A stretch of 64,000 bases of DNA. Origin: Candidatus Electrothrix communis (lineage in GTDB: Bacteria > Desulfobacterota > Desulfobulbia > Desulfobulbales > Desulfobulbaceae). Under the pieces are notes generated by a model that searched no databases, had not been told where the DNA came from, and saw only the letters and a program-made list of their open reading frames with translations. Both the position numbers and the translations under genes were made by a program. Positions within the stretch are counted from its first letter, which is position 1; every line of letters begins with the position of its first letter. Location of the stretch: assembly GCA_030644725.1 (NCBI GenBank), contig CP130629.1:799572-863571 (forward strand). The letters run 5' to 3'. This document shows positions 1-8,909 of the stretch, in pieces.

Positions 1-553
1 CCCGGATACTCTTATACTTTACTTTTTCTCGATACTGGAGCACGGATATCCCGGCCTCCACCATTTGGCGAGCCACCTCCACATTGCTCCTGCCCCGAGA
101 AAATTTTTCACCCAGGATCCCGTAAATACCCTCAGGCAGTTGACGACTGAAAAGCGACATCAACTCGGCCTCAAGCTCGTACACGGAAAAGCGCAACTCT
201 TCCACAGTTTTGCCTGCACTGTACTCACCCTTGGTCTTAAGGACTTCTTCTATGGTCCTGCTGGCCTCCTGCACTCGTTTGAAGTTGGACAGCACAGTGT
301 CCCGGAGCCCGTTCCGCTGATCTGAGCCAGTATTCTGCTGCGAGGTTATTTGGCCCACATCGGCGGCTGAGTCCCTTGCAGACAGCAAGGTGTGCTCCCG
401 GCCTTTGAACAGGTCCCGCACCCTGTGGCGCAGGCTGCGGATAGCTGAGGAAAGCTTTTGGTTATCAAGGCTGAAGCGGGCAATATCCTCTAAAACCCGT
501 AATCCTTCGGCAGAACGGTTAATATTTGCATCAAGCAATCTGTTTTGATTCAT
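1..553 (-). CDS. thiE: Thiamine-phosphate synthase with N-terminal ThiD2-like domain (partial)
   Basis: The minus strand reads open from an ATG at 553 to the window edge (184 codons), so the C-terminal part is missing. The N-terminus (MNQNRLLDANINRSAEGLRV, then LEDIARF) matches the ThiD2-type helical domain found fused ahead of ThiE, an alternative HMP-phosphate kinase domain. About residue 140 onward (GIYGILGEKFSRGRSN, then a VLQYREK segment) is the start of the ThiE TIM barrel, which joins HMP-PP and thiazole phosphate into thiamine phosphate. The thiSGH operon on the same strand 3 kb away supports a thiamine role. The assignment comes from motif recall; the ThiD2 part is less certain than ThiE. 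Confidence 0.8.
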   Translation of the reverse strand, partial: MNQNRLLDANINRSAEGLRVLEDIARFSLDNQKLSSAIRSLRHRVRDLFKGREHTLLSARDSAADVGQITSQQNTGSDQRNGLRDTVLSNFKRVQEASRTIEEVLKTKGEYSAGKTVEELRFSVYELEAELMSLFSRQLPEGIYGILGEKFSRGRSNVEVARQMVEAGISVLQYREKVKYKSIR

Positions 554-597
554 GGCTTTTGTCTAATCGTGACGGCTAGCATTATTAATATTCCCGG

Positions 598-921
598 TTA
601 GGTTCGAGAGGTCAGGCAATTCCAGCATTCAGTAAACTGCTCTTCAGACTTTTCGCCGCAGACTTTGCATACCCAGTTCGCGGCACTGGTACTTTTTCTC
701 CTGTTTGCCTCTTCATATTCAGCGATTATCGCTCTTGCTGCATCAAACTTGGACGCATCATGTATCCAGAGAGTTGGCGCTGTCTCAGCTGTCATGGGCA
801 GCTCGCCTCGTAAAGAGGATAGATTTTCGTTCGTCAGCTCACAGGCGATCTCTTGCGATTCCAGTAGGCCTTTCACAAGATAGGCCTCTGTAATATGCTG
901 AGCTATATATATTTTGACCAT
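598..921 (-). CDS. DUF2007-type protein with C-terminal zinc ribbon
   Basis: This 107-residue protein starts MVKIYIAQHITEAYLVKGLL, the typical beginning of DUF2007 (putative signal-transducing) domains, in which a ferredoxin-like fold follows the phrase 'xA..LeAxlvkglLes'. The last 25 residues carry CKVCGEKSEEQFTECWNC, two CxxC knuckles that should bind one zinc ion. No transmembrane segment is visible, so it is probably cytoplasmic. It overlaps the upstream cupin gene by 19 bp and lies 44 bp ahead of thiE, suggesting cotranscription. No biochemical role is known to me for the family. Confidence 0.75.
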   Translation of the reverse strand: MVKIYIAQHITEAYLVKGLLESQEIACELTNENLSSLRGELPMTAETAPTLWIHDASKFDAARAIIAEYEEANRRKSTSAANWVCKVCGEKSEEQFTECWNCLTSRT

Positions 922-1418
922 TGTTCCTGCCTCTCCGGTTTGATAAACTCGCTCAGTTGCGGTTTTATATCCGGGAAGAGCTGCTGAACCAACTTCTCGG
1001 TGGCGATTTCATTATCCGCATATTCAAAGCCGGGGGAAACGGCCTCGCTGATTAAAGCATAGTCGCCTTCACATATCTGTGAGGCTTTCCACCAGCCGCC
1101 CGGCACTAACAATTGCAGGGTCTCGCCGTGAGCGATATTCGGACCAAGGATTTTCTCGGAAAGTACGCCGTCCGGGGAAACGATGGTGTACTTGATGGCT
1201 GCGCCGAGGTGGTGGTAGTGAAGAATATCTGATTTATTCCTATGCAGGAATCCGCCGGGGCTGTCCTGCGTCAGCATGTAGTAGATAGATGTCAGCAGCA
1301 TTCTGCTGCCGTTTTCCGTGTTGCAGCGCAGGTCGGACTCGTAGGTTCTGCGGAAATAGCCGCCTTCGGTGGGATGCGGTTCAAGGCCGAGCAGTTTGAT
1401 TATTTTGTCTTTTTCCAT
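903..1418 (-). CDS. Cupin-superfamily DUF985 protein
   Basis: The 171-residue protein begins MEKDKIIKLLGLEPHPTEGG and continues YFRRTYES, diagnostic of the DUF985 (Cupin_5) family. Conserved cupin features include the FLHRNKSDILHYHHLG stretch (strand with possible metal-ligand histidines) and VPGGWWKAS in the second motif. Length is normal for the family (about 150-170 residues). These are small single-domain beta-barrels without a firmly assigned reaction. Its stop overlaps the start of the downstream DUF2007 gene, so the two are translationally close. Confidence 0.8.
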   Translation of the reverse strand: MEKDKIIKLLGLEPHPTEGGYFRRTYESDLRCNTENGSRMLLTSIYYMLTQDSPGGFLHRNKSDILHYHHLGAAIKYTIVSPDGVLSEKILGPNIAHGETLQLLVPGGWWKASQICEGDYALISEAVSPGFEYADNEIATEKLVQQLFPDIKPQLSEFIKPERQEQWSKYI

Positions 1419-1445
1419 TGCAACCGTCCTGTTGCTCTCTCTGAA

Positions 1446-2393
1446 TCAGTCTTCATGCTCTGTCTGCAAGGCCCGGACTTCCTCCTCTGTTAACTCTGTC
1501 ATTTCCGCAATGGTTTTGACCTCAAAGGAGCCAGTCTTGAGAAGTTTTTGTGCTATGTTTACGGCTTTTCTCTTTTCTCCCTGTTTCTTCCCTTCCTCTA
1601 TACCTTTCTTAATTCCTTCCCGTTTCCCTTCAATTATCCCCTCTCTTTTCCCCTCCAGGATGGCGGCAGTATACGAGGATTCAAACATGCTCGCCTGATA
1701 ATGCAAATTTTCCCGATGTCGTTCATAAGCCCGACGCTCATTATCAGGAAGTTTCATGATATCAAGCTCATGTTTTGCCTTTCTTAGCCCTCTTGCTTGA
1801 AATTCCTCTTTTATTTCTTCATTTTTGAGAAAATATATCCACTCATCCAGGGTGTCTTTGGCGACATCATTGAAACTGTTGACCTTGATGAGATAGTATT
1901 CTGGGAAAATCCGGGAAACGTCCTCTTTATGATAAAGGGCCTGCTGATTCTCGGACAGCCGAAGAATATCTTGATTGTGAATGCCCTGGAAAGAGGTTGA
2001 GCCGTGATAGACATAGTCTGTTCCCTGACCGAGATCAAAATAAAGAATATTCACGGAGATTACTTTCACCACGGCGGAATAGGGGTCGCCTTCCTGAAGG
2101 TGCTCGGTTATGACCTTGGAGGTGCCGAAGAGAATACGCTGGAGGTAATCAAGCTCGCGGTCATACTGCACTTCGATAATCAAAAATTCATCCTTGCGGT
2201 TTCTGACCTTGAGATCCACTCGGTTGAACTTGTCCCGCTGGTCTTCCTTATTCCCTTCACTCTCAAGAATTTCCAGAATATGGATATCGTCTTTCAGGAG
2301 TTCACTCAGAAAACCTTCCAGGATGTCGAAATTGGCCTTGCTCCGCAGGAGCTTTTTCATGGCCCAATCAAAGCTGATGAGTTTTCTTGCCAT
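1446..2393 (-). CDS. Rpn-family PD-(D/E)XK nuclease / putative transposase
   Basis: 315 residues. The N-terminal half (FDWAMKKLLRSKANFDILEG, then FLSELL) and the block RVDLKVRNRKDEFLIIEVQY give the D-x(n)-ExQ arrangement of the PD-(D/E)XK nuclease core of the Rpn/PDDEXK_2 family, linked in E. coli to RecA-independent recombination and more recently to defence. The tail (about residues 245-280) is a charged, repetitive helix (EGKREGI/EGKKQGEK units) typical of these proteins. This family is often mobile and multicopy. It lies 27 bp upstream of the cupin gene. The catalytic core appears intact. Confidence 0.85.
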   Translation of the reverse strand: MARKLISFDWAMKKLLRSKANFDILEGFLSELLKDDIHILEILESEGNKEDQRDKFNRVDLKVRNRKDEFLIIEVQYDRELDYLQRILFGTSKVITEHLQEGDPYSAVVKVISVNILYFDLGQGTDYVYHGSTSFQGIHNQDILRLSENQQALYHKEDVSRIFPEYYLIKVNSFNDVAKDTLDEWIYFLKNEEIKEEFQARGLRKAKHELDIMKLPDNERRAYERHRENLHYQASMFESSYTAAILEGKREGIIEGKREGIKKGIEEGKKQGEKRKAVNIAQKLLKTGSFEVKTIAEMTELTEEEVRALQTEHED

Positions 2394-2406
2394 AGTTACG
2401 ATATTA

Positions 2407-3084
2407 TTAGTAGGTTAACATCCCTTTAGACTTTATGATTCCCTTGTTACTCAATTGACAAATTGAAAAATTAATCAACTTTCTGATATTCTCTAAGAAG
2501 TTTTCTTGGTCGATCACATATTGACTAAAATAGAAATCATCTACATAAACTGATAGTCCGCCTAATGGACGGTCATCGAGATCATAGCATAGTGCTTTAA
2601 AGAAAAAGTCTAAAAAAATAGAGAAAAAATTACCATCAGGTAACTCCACATTTGGATTAATATATGTATTTATTTTATTTATGTGGGCATTCTTTTGTAA
2701 AATTATTTTGTAGAATACAACTTCGGCACTAGCTCCATGTAAAAAATAATTGCCATAAATCTTAACCGGCTCTTGTAAAATGTTAACCTTGGTGCTGGTA
2801 GATGCCAGATCTGGTATTGTATATTTTTTATAAATATCAAAACTATAATCATCAACTGATTCAATCAGCTCCACCCCAGAATGAAATGATAAGCGACCGC
2901 CACCACGACAGGAAATGAGTTCTGTTTTTTCACGTACAATTCTACGTCGGGCTCGAGAAGCCTTTATCCTTTTAACCTTTTTAGCCTTTTCATCATCACT
3001 TATCGGTTTAATTTTTAATTCTTTTTGGTCAGTACGAGTAAGCTGACTTTTGCAATGTTCAATAAAATATCTCAGCCAATTCAT
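2407..3084 (-). CDS. Hypothetical protein, basic N-terminus
   Basis: I do not recognise this 225-residue protein. Residues about 30-55 are strongly basic (KAKKVKRIKASRARRRIVRE), possibly a nucleic-acid-binding patch. The rest is rich in Ile, Phe, Asn and Asp and has no signal peptide or transmembrane segment. The coding DNA is clearly AT-richer than the flanking cupin and thiH genes, which suggests horizontal acquisition. It sits 13 bp upstream of the Rpn-type gene, and its start lies 52 bp from a 23-bp repeat array that could serve as its operator. Confidence 0.6.
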   Translation of the reverse strand: MNWLRYFIEHCKSQLTRTDQKELKIKPISDDEKAKKVKRIKASRARRRIVREKTELISCRGGGRLSFHSGVELIESVDDYSFDIYKKYTIPDLASTSTKVNILQEPVKIYGNYFLHGASAEVVFYKIILQKNAHINKINTYINPNVELPDGNFFSIFLDFFFKALCYDLDDRPLGGLSVYVDDFYFSQYVIDQENFLENIRKLINFSICQLSNKGIIKSKGMLTY

Positions 3085-3135
3085 AATTTGTTTTTTTCAG
3101 CAATACCAATGCAAAAGAATACTTGTCACAGCAGC

Positions 3136-3224
3136 GTCGTGATATGTATAACGACTTTGTCGTATCGAGTATAACGGCGCTGTCGTGATACCTATCACGA
3201 CAAATTCATCATACGTATTACGCT
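3136..3224. repeat. Four tandem 23-bp imperfect palindromic repeats
   Basis: Units start at 3136, 3159, 3182 and 3205, exactly 23 bp apart. The third, GTCGTGATACCTATCACGAC, is an 8-bp perfect inverted repeat with a 4-base centre. The first (GTCGTGATATGTATAACGAC) has the same dyad with mismatches; the second and fourth are more diverged. This is direct-repeat spacing with internal dyad symmetry, as in multi-site operators or iterons. The array lies between the thiH-tail remnant and the start of the hypothetical gene ending at 2407. Confidence 0.65.
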
Positions 3225-3227
3225 CAT

Positions 3228-3279
3228 ACCAACTCCCAATTCTTAAACACCGGCTGATAGCCGCTCTCCCGGATCATCG
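3228..3279 (-). pseudogene. Duplicated 3' tail of thiH
   Basis: This 52-bp stretch repeats the last coding bases of thiH (3379-3430) with only a few substitutions and encodes MIRESGYQPVFKNWELV against MIRQSGYQPVFKDWELV in the real gene. No upstream thiH sequence accompanies it, so it is a fragment left by duplication, recombination or replacement at the thiH end. Confidence 0.85.
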
Positions 3280-3374
3280 TCTGTATTGTATTTTCCATCA
3301 GAGGAAGACAAGTTTAGTTGTACGATATTTCCGTACAACTCATCCGCACCCGACAACGTCCCGTCTTCTCTTCC

Positions 3375-4484
3375 TCACACCAACTCCCAATCCTTAAACA
3401 CCGGCTGATACCCACTCTGCCGGATCATCGCGGCCACCTCATCCACACTGCGATCATCAGTCACCTCAAACTGGACTGTGGCCTCGGCATGGTCTTTGAG
3501 GGCATACTCCCCGACCCCGGTCTTGGAGCCGGAGGAATAGCGGGTTGCGCCGAGATGGATCAGCCGATCTCGGAACTCAGCAGACTCGCGGGTAGAGATG
3601 GTAATACCTAACCTAGGCATGAAGAGCCGCCAAGCCAGCATGAACTGGACAAAATCAATATCGGACAGGATATTCTTGGGCTCAATGATCCCCTTGGCCT
3701 TGGTCATGCGGGGTAGGGACAAGGAAACCTCTACATCCGGGAATTCCCGCTCAAGATATTGAGCATGAAGTGCCGCCATGTAGGCCTCTTTGCGCGGCTC
3801 GCCTAGGCCGAACAGTGTACCGATATTCAAGGCCCGAAAGCCCGCTCGTGCCCCACGCTCCGGGGTCATGAGCCGATACTCGTAATCCGACTTTCTGCCG
3901 CGTGGATGCACCTCTTTATAAATATCCCGATCATAGACCTCCTGATACACAGTTAGGGAATCCGCCCCGGCCTTGCACAGCACCTGATACTCCTCCTCAT
4001 CCATAGGGAAGATCTCCAGGGCAATGGAGGAGAAGTACTTCTTCATGATCTTGACCGCCTCTTCCAGATAGGGCATGGGCGTCTGGGCCGGGGCCTCGCC
4101 GGTCAGGATCAGGATATGACGGATACCGGTGGCAGCAATGGCTGCGGCTTCCCGTTCAATCTCTTCCAAGGAGAGTTTGGTTCTGGGGAAATCCACGCCC
4201 GCATTAAAGCCGCAATAGGTACAGAGGTTGGAGCAATGATCTGAGATGTACAACGGAGCATAGAGGCTGATGATATTGCCAAAGTACTGGCGAGTAACCT
4301 GCCTGCCTTTTTGCGCCATTTCCTCCAAAAAATCCTGGGCTGTCAGAGAGAGGAGATTGAGCAAATCACGCTGGTCCAACTCATCCCGTTGTAAAGAGTT
4401 GCGTACATCCTCCGGGCTCACCGAACGAAAATATCCCTCAAAATTAAAAGACTCCAGCTCAAGCACCTTATTCATAAAGGACAT
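3375..4484 (-). CDS. thiH: 2-iminoacetate synthase ThiH
   Basis: 369 residues, normal for ThiH. It carries the radical SAM motif CSNLCTYCGF (CxxxCxxC, about residues 84-93) inside the ThiH context YAPLYISDHCSNLCTYCGFN. ThiH cleaves tyrosine with S-adenosylmethionine to give dehydroglycine (2-iminoacetate), the glycine-derived unit that ThiG uses for the thiazole ring, the anaerobic alternative to ThiO. It is the last gene of thiSGH, 1 bp after thiG, and is controlled by the TPP riboswitch upstream of thiS. A short duplicate of its 3' end lies about 100 bp downstream. Confidence 0.96.
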   Translation of the reverse strand: MSFMNKVLELESFNFEGYFRSVSPEDVRNSLQRDELDQRDLLNLLSLTAQDFLEEMAQKGRQVTRQYFGNIISLYAPLYISDHCSNLCTYCGFNAGVDFPRTKLSLEEIEREAAAIAATGIRHILILTGEAPAQTPMPYLEEAVKIMKKYFSSIALEIFPMDEEEYQVLCKAGADSLTVYQEVYDRDIYKEVHPRGRKSDYEYRLMTPERGARAGFRALNIGTLFGLGEPRKEAYMAALHAQYLEREFPDVEVSLSLPRMTKAKGIIEPKNILSDIDFVQFMLAWRLFMPRLGITISTRESAEFRDRLIHLGATRYSSGSKTGVGEYALKDHAEATVQFEVTDDRSVDEVAAMIRQSGYQPVFKDWELV

Positions 4485-4485
4485 A

Positions 4486-5277
4486 TTATTGCCTCAGAAA
4501 GCCAGTCAAAGGAGAGGAGGCATCGGCATACTCTTTTTCCTCGGCCATTTGCGCTAATCGCGCCATCCGCCCAGCCTGCACAGCTAAGGAAAAGGCCTTG
4601 CCAGCCATCACCGGATCATGGCTGGTGGCAATGGCGGTATTGACAAGAACTGCATCTGCGCCCATTTCCATTGCCTCGGCTGCCTGAGAGGGCCTACCGA
4701 TTCCGGCATCTACTACCACAGGCAGCTTACTGATCTCAATGATCCGCTTGAGCATAGCCTTCATCTCCAGGCCCCGGTTGGTGCCGATGGGCGAGCCCAG
4801 GGGCATGATCGCGGCAGCACCTGCATCGTGGAGTTGCTTGGTCACGGTGATGTCCGGCATCATATAGGGAAGGACGATAAAGCCCTCCTTGGCCAGGATT
4901 TCGGTGGCCTTGAGCGTCCCTGCATTATCCGGCAGCAGATACTTCATGTCCGTGATCACCTCAATCTTGATGAAATCGCCGCAACCGGCCTCACGGGCGA
5001 TTCGGGCAATGCGGACCGCCTCTTCGGCTGTCCTGGCACCGGAGGTGTTGGGCAGGATACGCACCGACTTGGGGATATATTGCAGGATATCTTTTTCTTT
5101 GGCATCGGGGTCCACCCGACGCAGGGCCACGGTGATCAGCTCGGAGCCGCTGGCCTCCAGCATGGGGGCAATAATATCGCGGGAGGCGAATTTACCGGTC
5201 CCGGTAAGCAAGCGACTGGAAAAAGCAACATCGCCAAAATACAGGGTATCATTTTCTGTTTCTTTTGTGGACATCAT
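4486..5277 (-). CDS. thiG: Thiazole synthase ThiG
   Basis: 263 residues, the usual ThiG length. Visible family features are the start of the barrel ([19 protein letters not shown]), the substrate lysine region [16 protein letters not shown], and the phosphate-binding C-terminal part ([20 protein letters not shown]). ThiG condenses DXP, dehydroglycine from ThiH and sulfur carried as ThiS thiocarboxylate into the thiazole phosphate moiety of thiamine. It overlaps thiS by 4 bp and is followed 1 bp later by thiH, consistent with one operon. Confidence 0.97.
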   Translation of the reverse strand: MMSTKETENDTLYFGDVAFSSRLLTGTGKFASRDIIAPMLEASGSELITVALRRVDPDAKEKDILQYIPKSVRILPNTSGARTAEEAVRIARIAREAGCGDFIKIEVITDMKYLLPDNAGTLKATEILAKEGFIVLPYMMPDITVTKQLHDAGAAAIMPLGSPIGTNRGLEMKAMLKRIIEISKLPVVVDAGIGRPSQAAEAMEMGADAVLVNTAIATSHDPVMAGKAFSLAVQAGRMARLAQMAEEKEYADASSPLTGFLRQ

Positions 5278-5471
5278 CCACCTCCTACAAAACTGAGCAG
5301 CTCGACCGTATCACCTTCATGAAGGCTGGTCTGCTCCCAGTCGTTTTTTTTAATCAGCTGAAAATTGACTTCCGCAATCACGGTATCAGGATCAAAGCCT
5401 TTTTCCACAATCATCGCATGCAGGTTTGGGCTGTTGCTTGCTGTCTTTTCGCCGTTCAGAATAATATGCAT
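5274..5471 (-). CDS. thiS: Sulfur carrier protein ThiS
   Basis: 65 residues with the ubiquitin-like beta-grasp pattern of Thi[18 protein letters not shown] at the start and [13 protein letters not shown] at the end. The C-terminal Gly-Gly is the site adenylated by a ThiF-type E1 and converted to a thiocarboxylate that donates sulfur to ThiG. It ends in three glycines rather than two. It is the first gene of the operon, directly below the TPP riboswitch. No thiF is present next to it, so activation must rely on an E1 encoded elsewhere. Confidence 0.93.
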   Translation of the reverse strand: MHIILNGEKTASNSPNLHAMIVEKGFDPDTVIAEVNFQLIKKNDWEQTSLHEGDTVELLSFVGGG

Positions 5472-5589
5472 CGAAATTTGAGATAATTCGAGAGAGTAAA
5501 GTCGTAAAAAAGGTTTACGGCAGGCCGTGGAGAGGTAACTGCGGGAGAGGAAGAAAGAAGGGGCAAAAAAGGAAGGTATTTCTGCAAAG

Positions 5590-5690
5590 CTTTCATCACT
5601 ATCCCTACGACGGCATTAACCGTGTCAGGTTCCAAGGGTTGAGGCACCGGCCTCTCTCAGCTTTGTTCAAAGCACCCCCAGTGAAACGTA
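5590..5690 (-). ncRNA. TPP (thiamine pyrophosphate) riboswitch
   Basis: Read on the minus strand the region holds the THI-box hallmarks in order: GGGGGTGC near 5680, GCTGAGAGAG near 5655, ACCCTTGGAACCTGA near 5630 and TAATGCCGTCGTAGGGA near 5605. These are the conserved pyrimidine- and pyrophosphate-sensing halves of the TPP aptamer. It lies about 120 bp upstream of thiS and should repress thiSGH when thiamine pyrophosphate is plentiful. Confidence 0.97.
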
Positions 5691-5773
5691 GGCCAATGTC
5701 TACCTGATTTTTTACCGATTTGTCAATATGAAATCAGGAAGCCGGTTCGATTTCTCCAGGGTATAAACAGGCC

Positions 5774-5861
5774 TTGACAGTAATAACAGTTTAAGTTTAA
5801 GTTGTTATGGAGTTTTTTATATGTGCGTCTAACATTACTGAGCTGCTCAGAAAATTATAAT
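5774..5861 (+). promoter_or_regulatory. Candidate promoter region of acnA
   Basis: A consensus TTGACA lies at 5774-5779 and a consensus TATAAT at 5856-5861, but they are too far apart to be partners; each would need a weak partner (TAAGTT at about 5798, or TTACTG at about 5835). The 5691-5970 stretch holds no gene. Either box could direct acnA transcription; this is inference. Confidence 0.3.
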
Positions 5862-5970
5862 ACGATTATACCGTGCTGCCCAGTTGTCCGCCTCGTCCTC
5901 CCCGGACCCGACGGGTGCCGTTACAGCTTCCCTTCCTCCACATCAACTCAATCAGGCAAGGAAAATCAAT

Positions 5971-8643
5971 ATGAAGATCAATATGAGCAACCAGGAATTC
6001 TTGCAGGAAATCAAGGTCAACGGCAAAGCATACAGCTTCTATAATATTAAGCTATTGACTGACAGGGGCGTGAATATGGCCCGCCTGCCTTTTTCCATTC
6101 GAGTTTTGGTGGAGAACATCCTCCGCAACATGAACGGAACAACGGTGACGGAAAAGGAGTTGGAGCTGATTTCCGGCTGGAAACCCTGGTACATTGAGCC
6201 GGTGGAGATTCCCTTTCATCCTGCCCGGGTCCTGATGCAGGACTTCACCGGCGTTCCGGCAGTGGTAGATTTGGCCGCGATGCGGGATGCCATTAAAGCG
6301 CAGGGAGGTGATCCCAAGAAAATCAACCCGTTGATTCCAGTGGATTTAGTGGTTGATCACTCGGTGCAGGTGGATCATTACGGGACGGCCCAGGCCCTGG
6401 AGCAGAACGTGACCAAGGAATATCAGCGCAACAGCGAGCGTTATGCCTTCCTGAAATGGGCACAAAGGAATTTTGATAATTTTAAGGCTGTGCCGCCGAA
6501 CTCCGGCATCTGTCATCAGGTGAACCTGGAATATCTTGCCCGAGTCGTTATGGCCGAGCAGGATGCTAATCAGGACGGCAAACAGGAAGGAAATTTCCCG
6601 CTGCTCTACCCGGACACCTTGGTCGGCACAGATTCGCATACCACTATGATCAACGGTGCCGGGGTCATGGGCTGGGGCGTGGGCGGAATCGAGGCGGAAG
6701 CCGTGATGCTGGGCCAACCCTATTTTATGTCGATCCCCGAGGTCGTCGGAGTTCAGCTGACTGGAGAACTCAGGCCCGGTGTCACCACCACTGACCTAGC
6801 TCTGACGGTCACCCAGATCCTGCGAGAACAAAAGGTGGTGGAAAAATTTGTTGAGTTTTTCGGCAAGGGCAGCAAAAACCTCAATGTCATGGATCGGGCC
6901 ACCATCGCCAATATGAGCCCGGAATACGGGGCCACTATGGGTTTCTTTCCAGTGGATGAAAAAACCATCGAATATCTGGAGATGACCAACCGGGCAGAAC
7001 AGGCTCGTATCACTGAGGCCTATGCTAAGGCAACCGGACTCTTTTATAACGGTGAGGAAACACCGGAATACAGCAAGTTGGTCGAACTCGATTTGGCGTC
7101 TGTTGAGCCCTGTCTAGCCGGACCGTCTCGCCCCCAGGACAGGATCTCCCTGAACGAGCTGAAAGCTTCGGTAACCCCGCTGGAGCAGAAAACCGTCTCT
7201 CTGCAGATCGATGATCAGGAGATGATGCTGAGCAACGGCAGTATTGTCATTGCCGCCATCACCTCCTGCACCAACACCTCAAACCCCTTTGTCCTCATCG
7301 GTGCCGCCCTGATGGCAAGGAACGCCCTTGCAAAAGGTCTGAAGATTCCACCCCATGTCAAGACCTCCTTTGCGCCGGGTTCTACGGTGGTTGCCGACTA
7401 TCTCCGCAAGGCGGATCTGCTTACTCCGCTTGAAGGACTTGGATTTCATATTGCGGCCTTTGGTTGCACCACCTGCATCGGGAACAGCGGCCCCCTTGAT
7501 CCTGCTATTGAACAGGCTATCACGGATAATGGCCTCTCTGTAGCCTCAGTCCTCTCCGGCAATCGCAATTTCGAAGCCCGGATTCATCAGAAGATCAAAG
7601 GTAATTACCTGGCCTCACCCATGCTGGTTGTGGCCTTTGCCCTCTGCGGTCGGATTGACGTGGATATGAAGAACGAGCCGCTGGGGCAGAATGCCCATGG
7701 AGAGCCGGTTTACCTTCATGATATCTGGCCGGAAGAGACCGAGATTGAATATCTTATTAACCGGCATGTCAGCGACGAGCTCTTTCAGCGCAACTATGCA
7801 ACAATATTTGATGGTGATATCCGTTGGCAGGAGATGCCGGTTGCCGAAGAAACCACCTTTCCTTGGGATGCGGATTCTGACTACATCAAGAATCCACCGT
7901 ATTTTGAAGATTTTCAGGCGCAAACCACCCCAGGAGAAGAGACCATTAAGGCACGGGCCTTGCTTCTGTTGGGTGATTCTGTCACCACAGATCATATTTC
8001 TCCTGCTGGGGCCATCCCGGAGGCATATCCTGCTGGCCAATACTTAGTAGAGCAGGGTGTCAGCGCAGAGGAATTTAATTCCTACGGTTCACGGCGCGGC
8101 AATCACGAGGTGATGATGCGGGGGACCTTCGGCAATATCAGGATAAAAAATCAGCTTGTTGCCCCAAAAGAGGGGAGTCTCACCCGGAAATTTCCCGAGA
8201 ACGAGGAGATGTTTGTTTATGAGGCGGCAATGCAGTACCAGCGGGAAGGAACACCGCTGGTGATTCTTGCCGGGAAAGAATATGGCACCGGTTCGTCCCG
8301 TGACTGGGCTGCCAAGGGAACGCAATTGCTCGGGGTAAAGGCGGTTATTGCGGAATCCTACGAGCGAATTCATCGGAGTAATCTGGTGGGGATGGGCGTG
8401 CTGCCTCTTCAGTTCAGTGAAGGAGAGAGTTGGCAGAGTCTCGGCCTGGACGGCTCAGAGTTTTTTGTTCTCAGCGGCTTAAGCGATCTGACGCCGGGTA
8501 AGGCTCTCCAGGTTTGCGCTGAAAAAGCTGATGGCAGTACGGTTAAATTTATAGTCCTTGCCAAGCTGAATACTGATATTGAGGTGACCTATTACCAGCA
8601 TGGGGGCATCCTGCCCTATGTGCTGAGGAAGTTGATGCGTTGA
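5971..8643 (+). CDS. acnA: Aconitate hydratase AcnA (IRP1-type)
   Basis: 890 residues from the ATG at 5971, chosen because AGGCAAGGA precedes it at a suitable distance and the length then matches AcnA/IRP1 proteins; the frame stays open upstream but lacks family sequence. The three 4Fe-4S ligands are visible in AITSCTNTSNP and FGCTTCIGNSGPL. The C-terminal swivel domain has DSVTTDHISPAG, YGSRRGNHEVMMRGTF and GKEYGTGSSRDWAAKG. It interconverts citrate and isocitrate in the cytoplasm. With the 2-oxoacid:ferredoxin oxidoreductase at 24.6-27.5 kb it fits an anaerobic TCA cycle. It appears monocistronic. Confidence 0.97.
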   Translation: MKINMSNQEFLQEIKVNGKAYSFYNIKLLTDRGVNMARLPFSIRVLVENILRNMNGTTVTEKELELISGWKPWYIEPVEIPFHPARVLMQDFTGVPAVVDLAAMRDAIKAQGGDPKKINPLIPVDLVVDHSVQVDHYGTAQALEQNVTKEYQRNSERYAFLKWAQRNFDNFKAVPPNSGICHQVNLEYLARVVMAEQDANQDGKQEGNFPLLYPDTLVGTDSHTTMINGAGVMGWGVGGIEAEAVMLGQPYFMSIPEVVGVQLTGELRPGVTTTDLALTVTQILREQKVVEKFVEFFGKGSKNLNVMDRATIANMSPEYGATMGFFPVDEKTIEYLEMTNRAEQARITEAYAKATGLFYNGEETPEYSKLVELDLASVEPCLAGPSRPQDRISLNELKASVTPLEQKTVSLQIDDQEMMLSNGSIVIAAITSCTNTSNPFVLIGAALMARNALAKGLKIPPHVKTSFAPGSTVVADYLRKADLLTPLEGLGFHIAAFGCTTCIGNSGPLDPAIEQAITDNGLSVASVLSGNRNFEARIHQKIKGNYLASPMLVVAFALCGRIDVDMKNEPLGQNAHGEPVYLHDIWPEETEIEYLINRHVSDELFQRNYATIFDGDIRWQEMPVAEETTFPWDADSDYIKNPPYFEDFQAQTTPGEETIKARALLLLGDSVTTDHISPAGAIPEAYPAGQYLVEQGVSAEEFNSYGSRRGNHEVMMRGTFGNIRIKNQLVAPKEGSLTRKFPENEEMFVYEAAMQYQREGTPLVILAGKEYGTGSSRDWAAKGTQLLGVKAVIAESYERIHRSNLVGMGVLPLQFSEGESWQSLGLDGSEFFVLSGLSDLTPGKALQVCAEKADGSTVKFIVLAKLNTDIEVTYYQHGGILPYVLRKLMR

Positions 8644-8909
8644 AGAGAGCTGTCCTCTCCAAATCATGCCTGAAGGCAGCCTTTCACTTGACTTGGTACT
8701 GAAATACAGTACCCTTCGCAACAGGCTTCAACATGCATTCCTCTGGGGCTGCATGTTGTATAACTGCCACACGAGCCACACGAGTCTCAGAGTAGTCTCA
8801 GGGTATCGATCTGATAGATCAATCTCTGCGTGCCTGCTGAATTGAGCCTATAAAAGGGTGTTGAAGAAAATGCCCAATAAACCAATCAATACAGTTGCTT
8901 GAAATGCAA

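Noticed and set aside
65-325. Plus-strand open frame of 86 codons
   Set aside because: It lies antisense to the clearly conserved thiE frame and resembles no protein.
5274-5471. ThiS as the missing ubiquitin-like partner of the E2-E1-JAB operon
   Set aside because: It is in the TPP-regulated thiazole operon 30 kb away and explained by ThiG; no evidence links it to the operon.
5456-5647. Minus-strand frame of 63 codons upstream of thiS
   Set aside because: It runs through the TPP riboswitch and lacks protein-like features.
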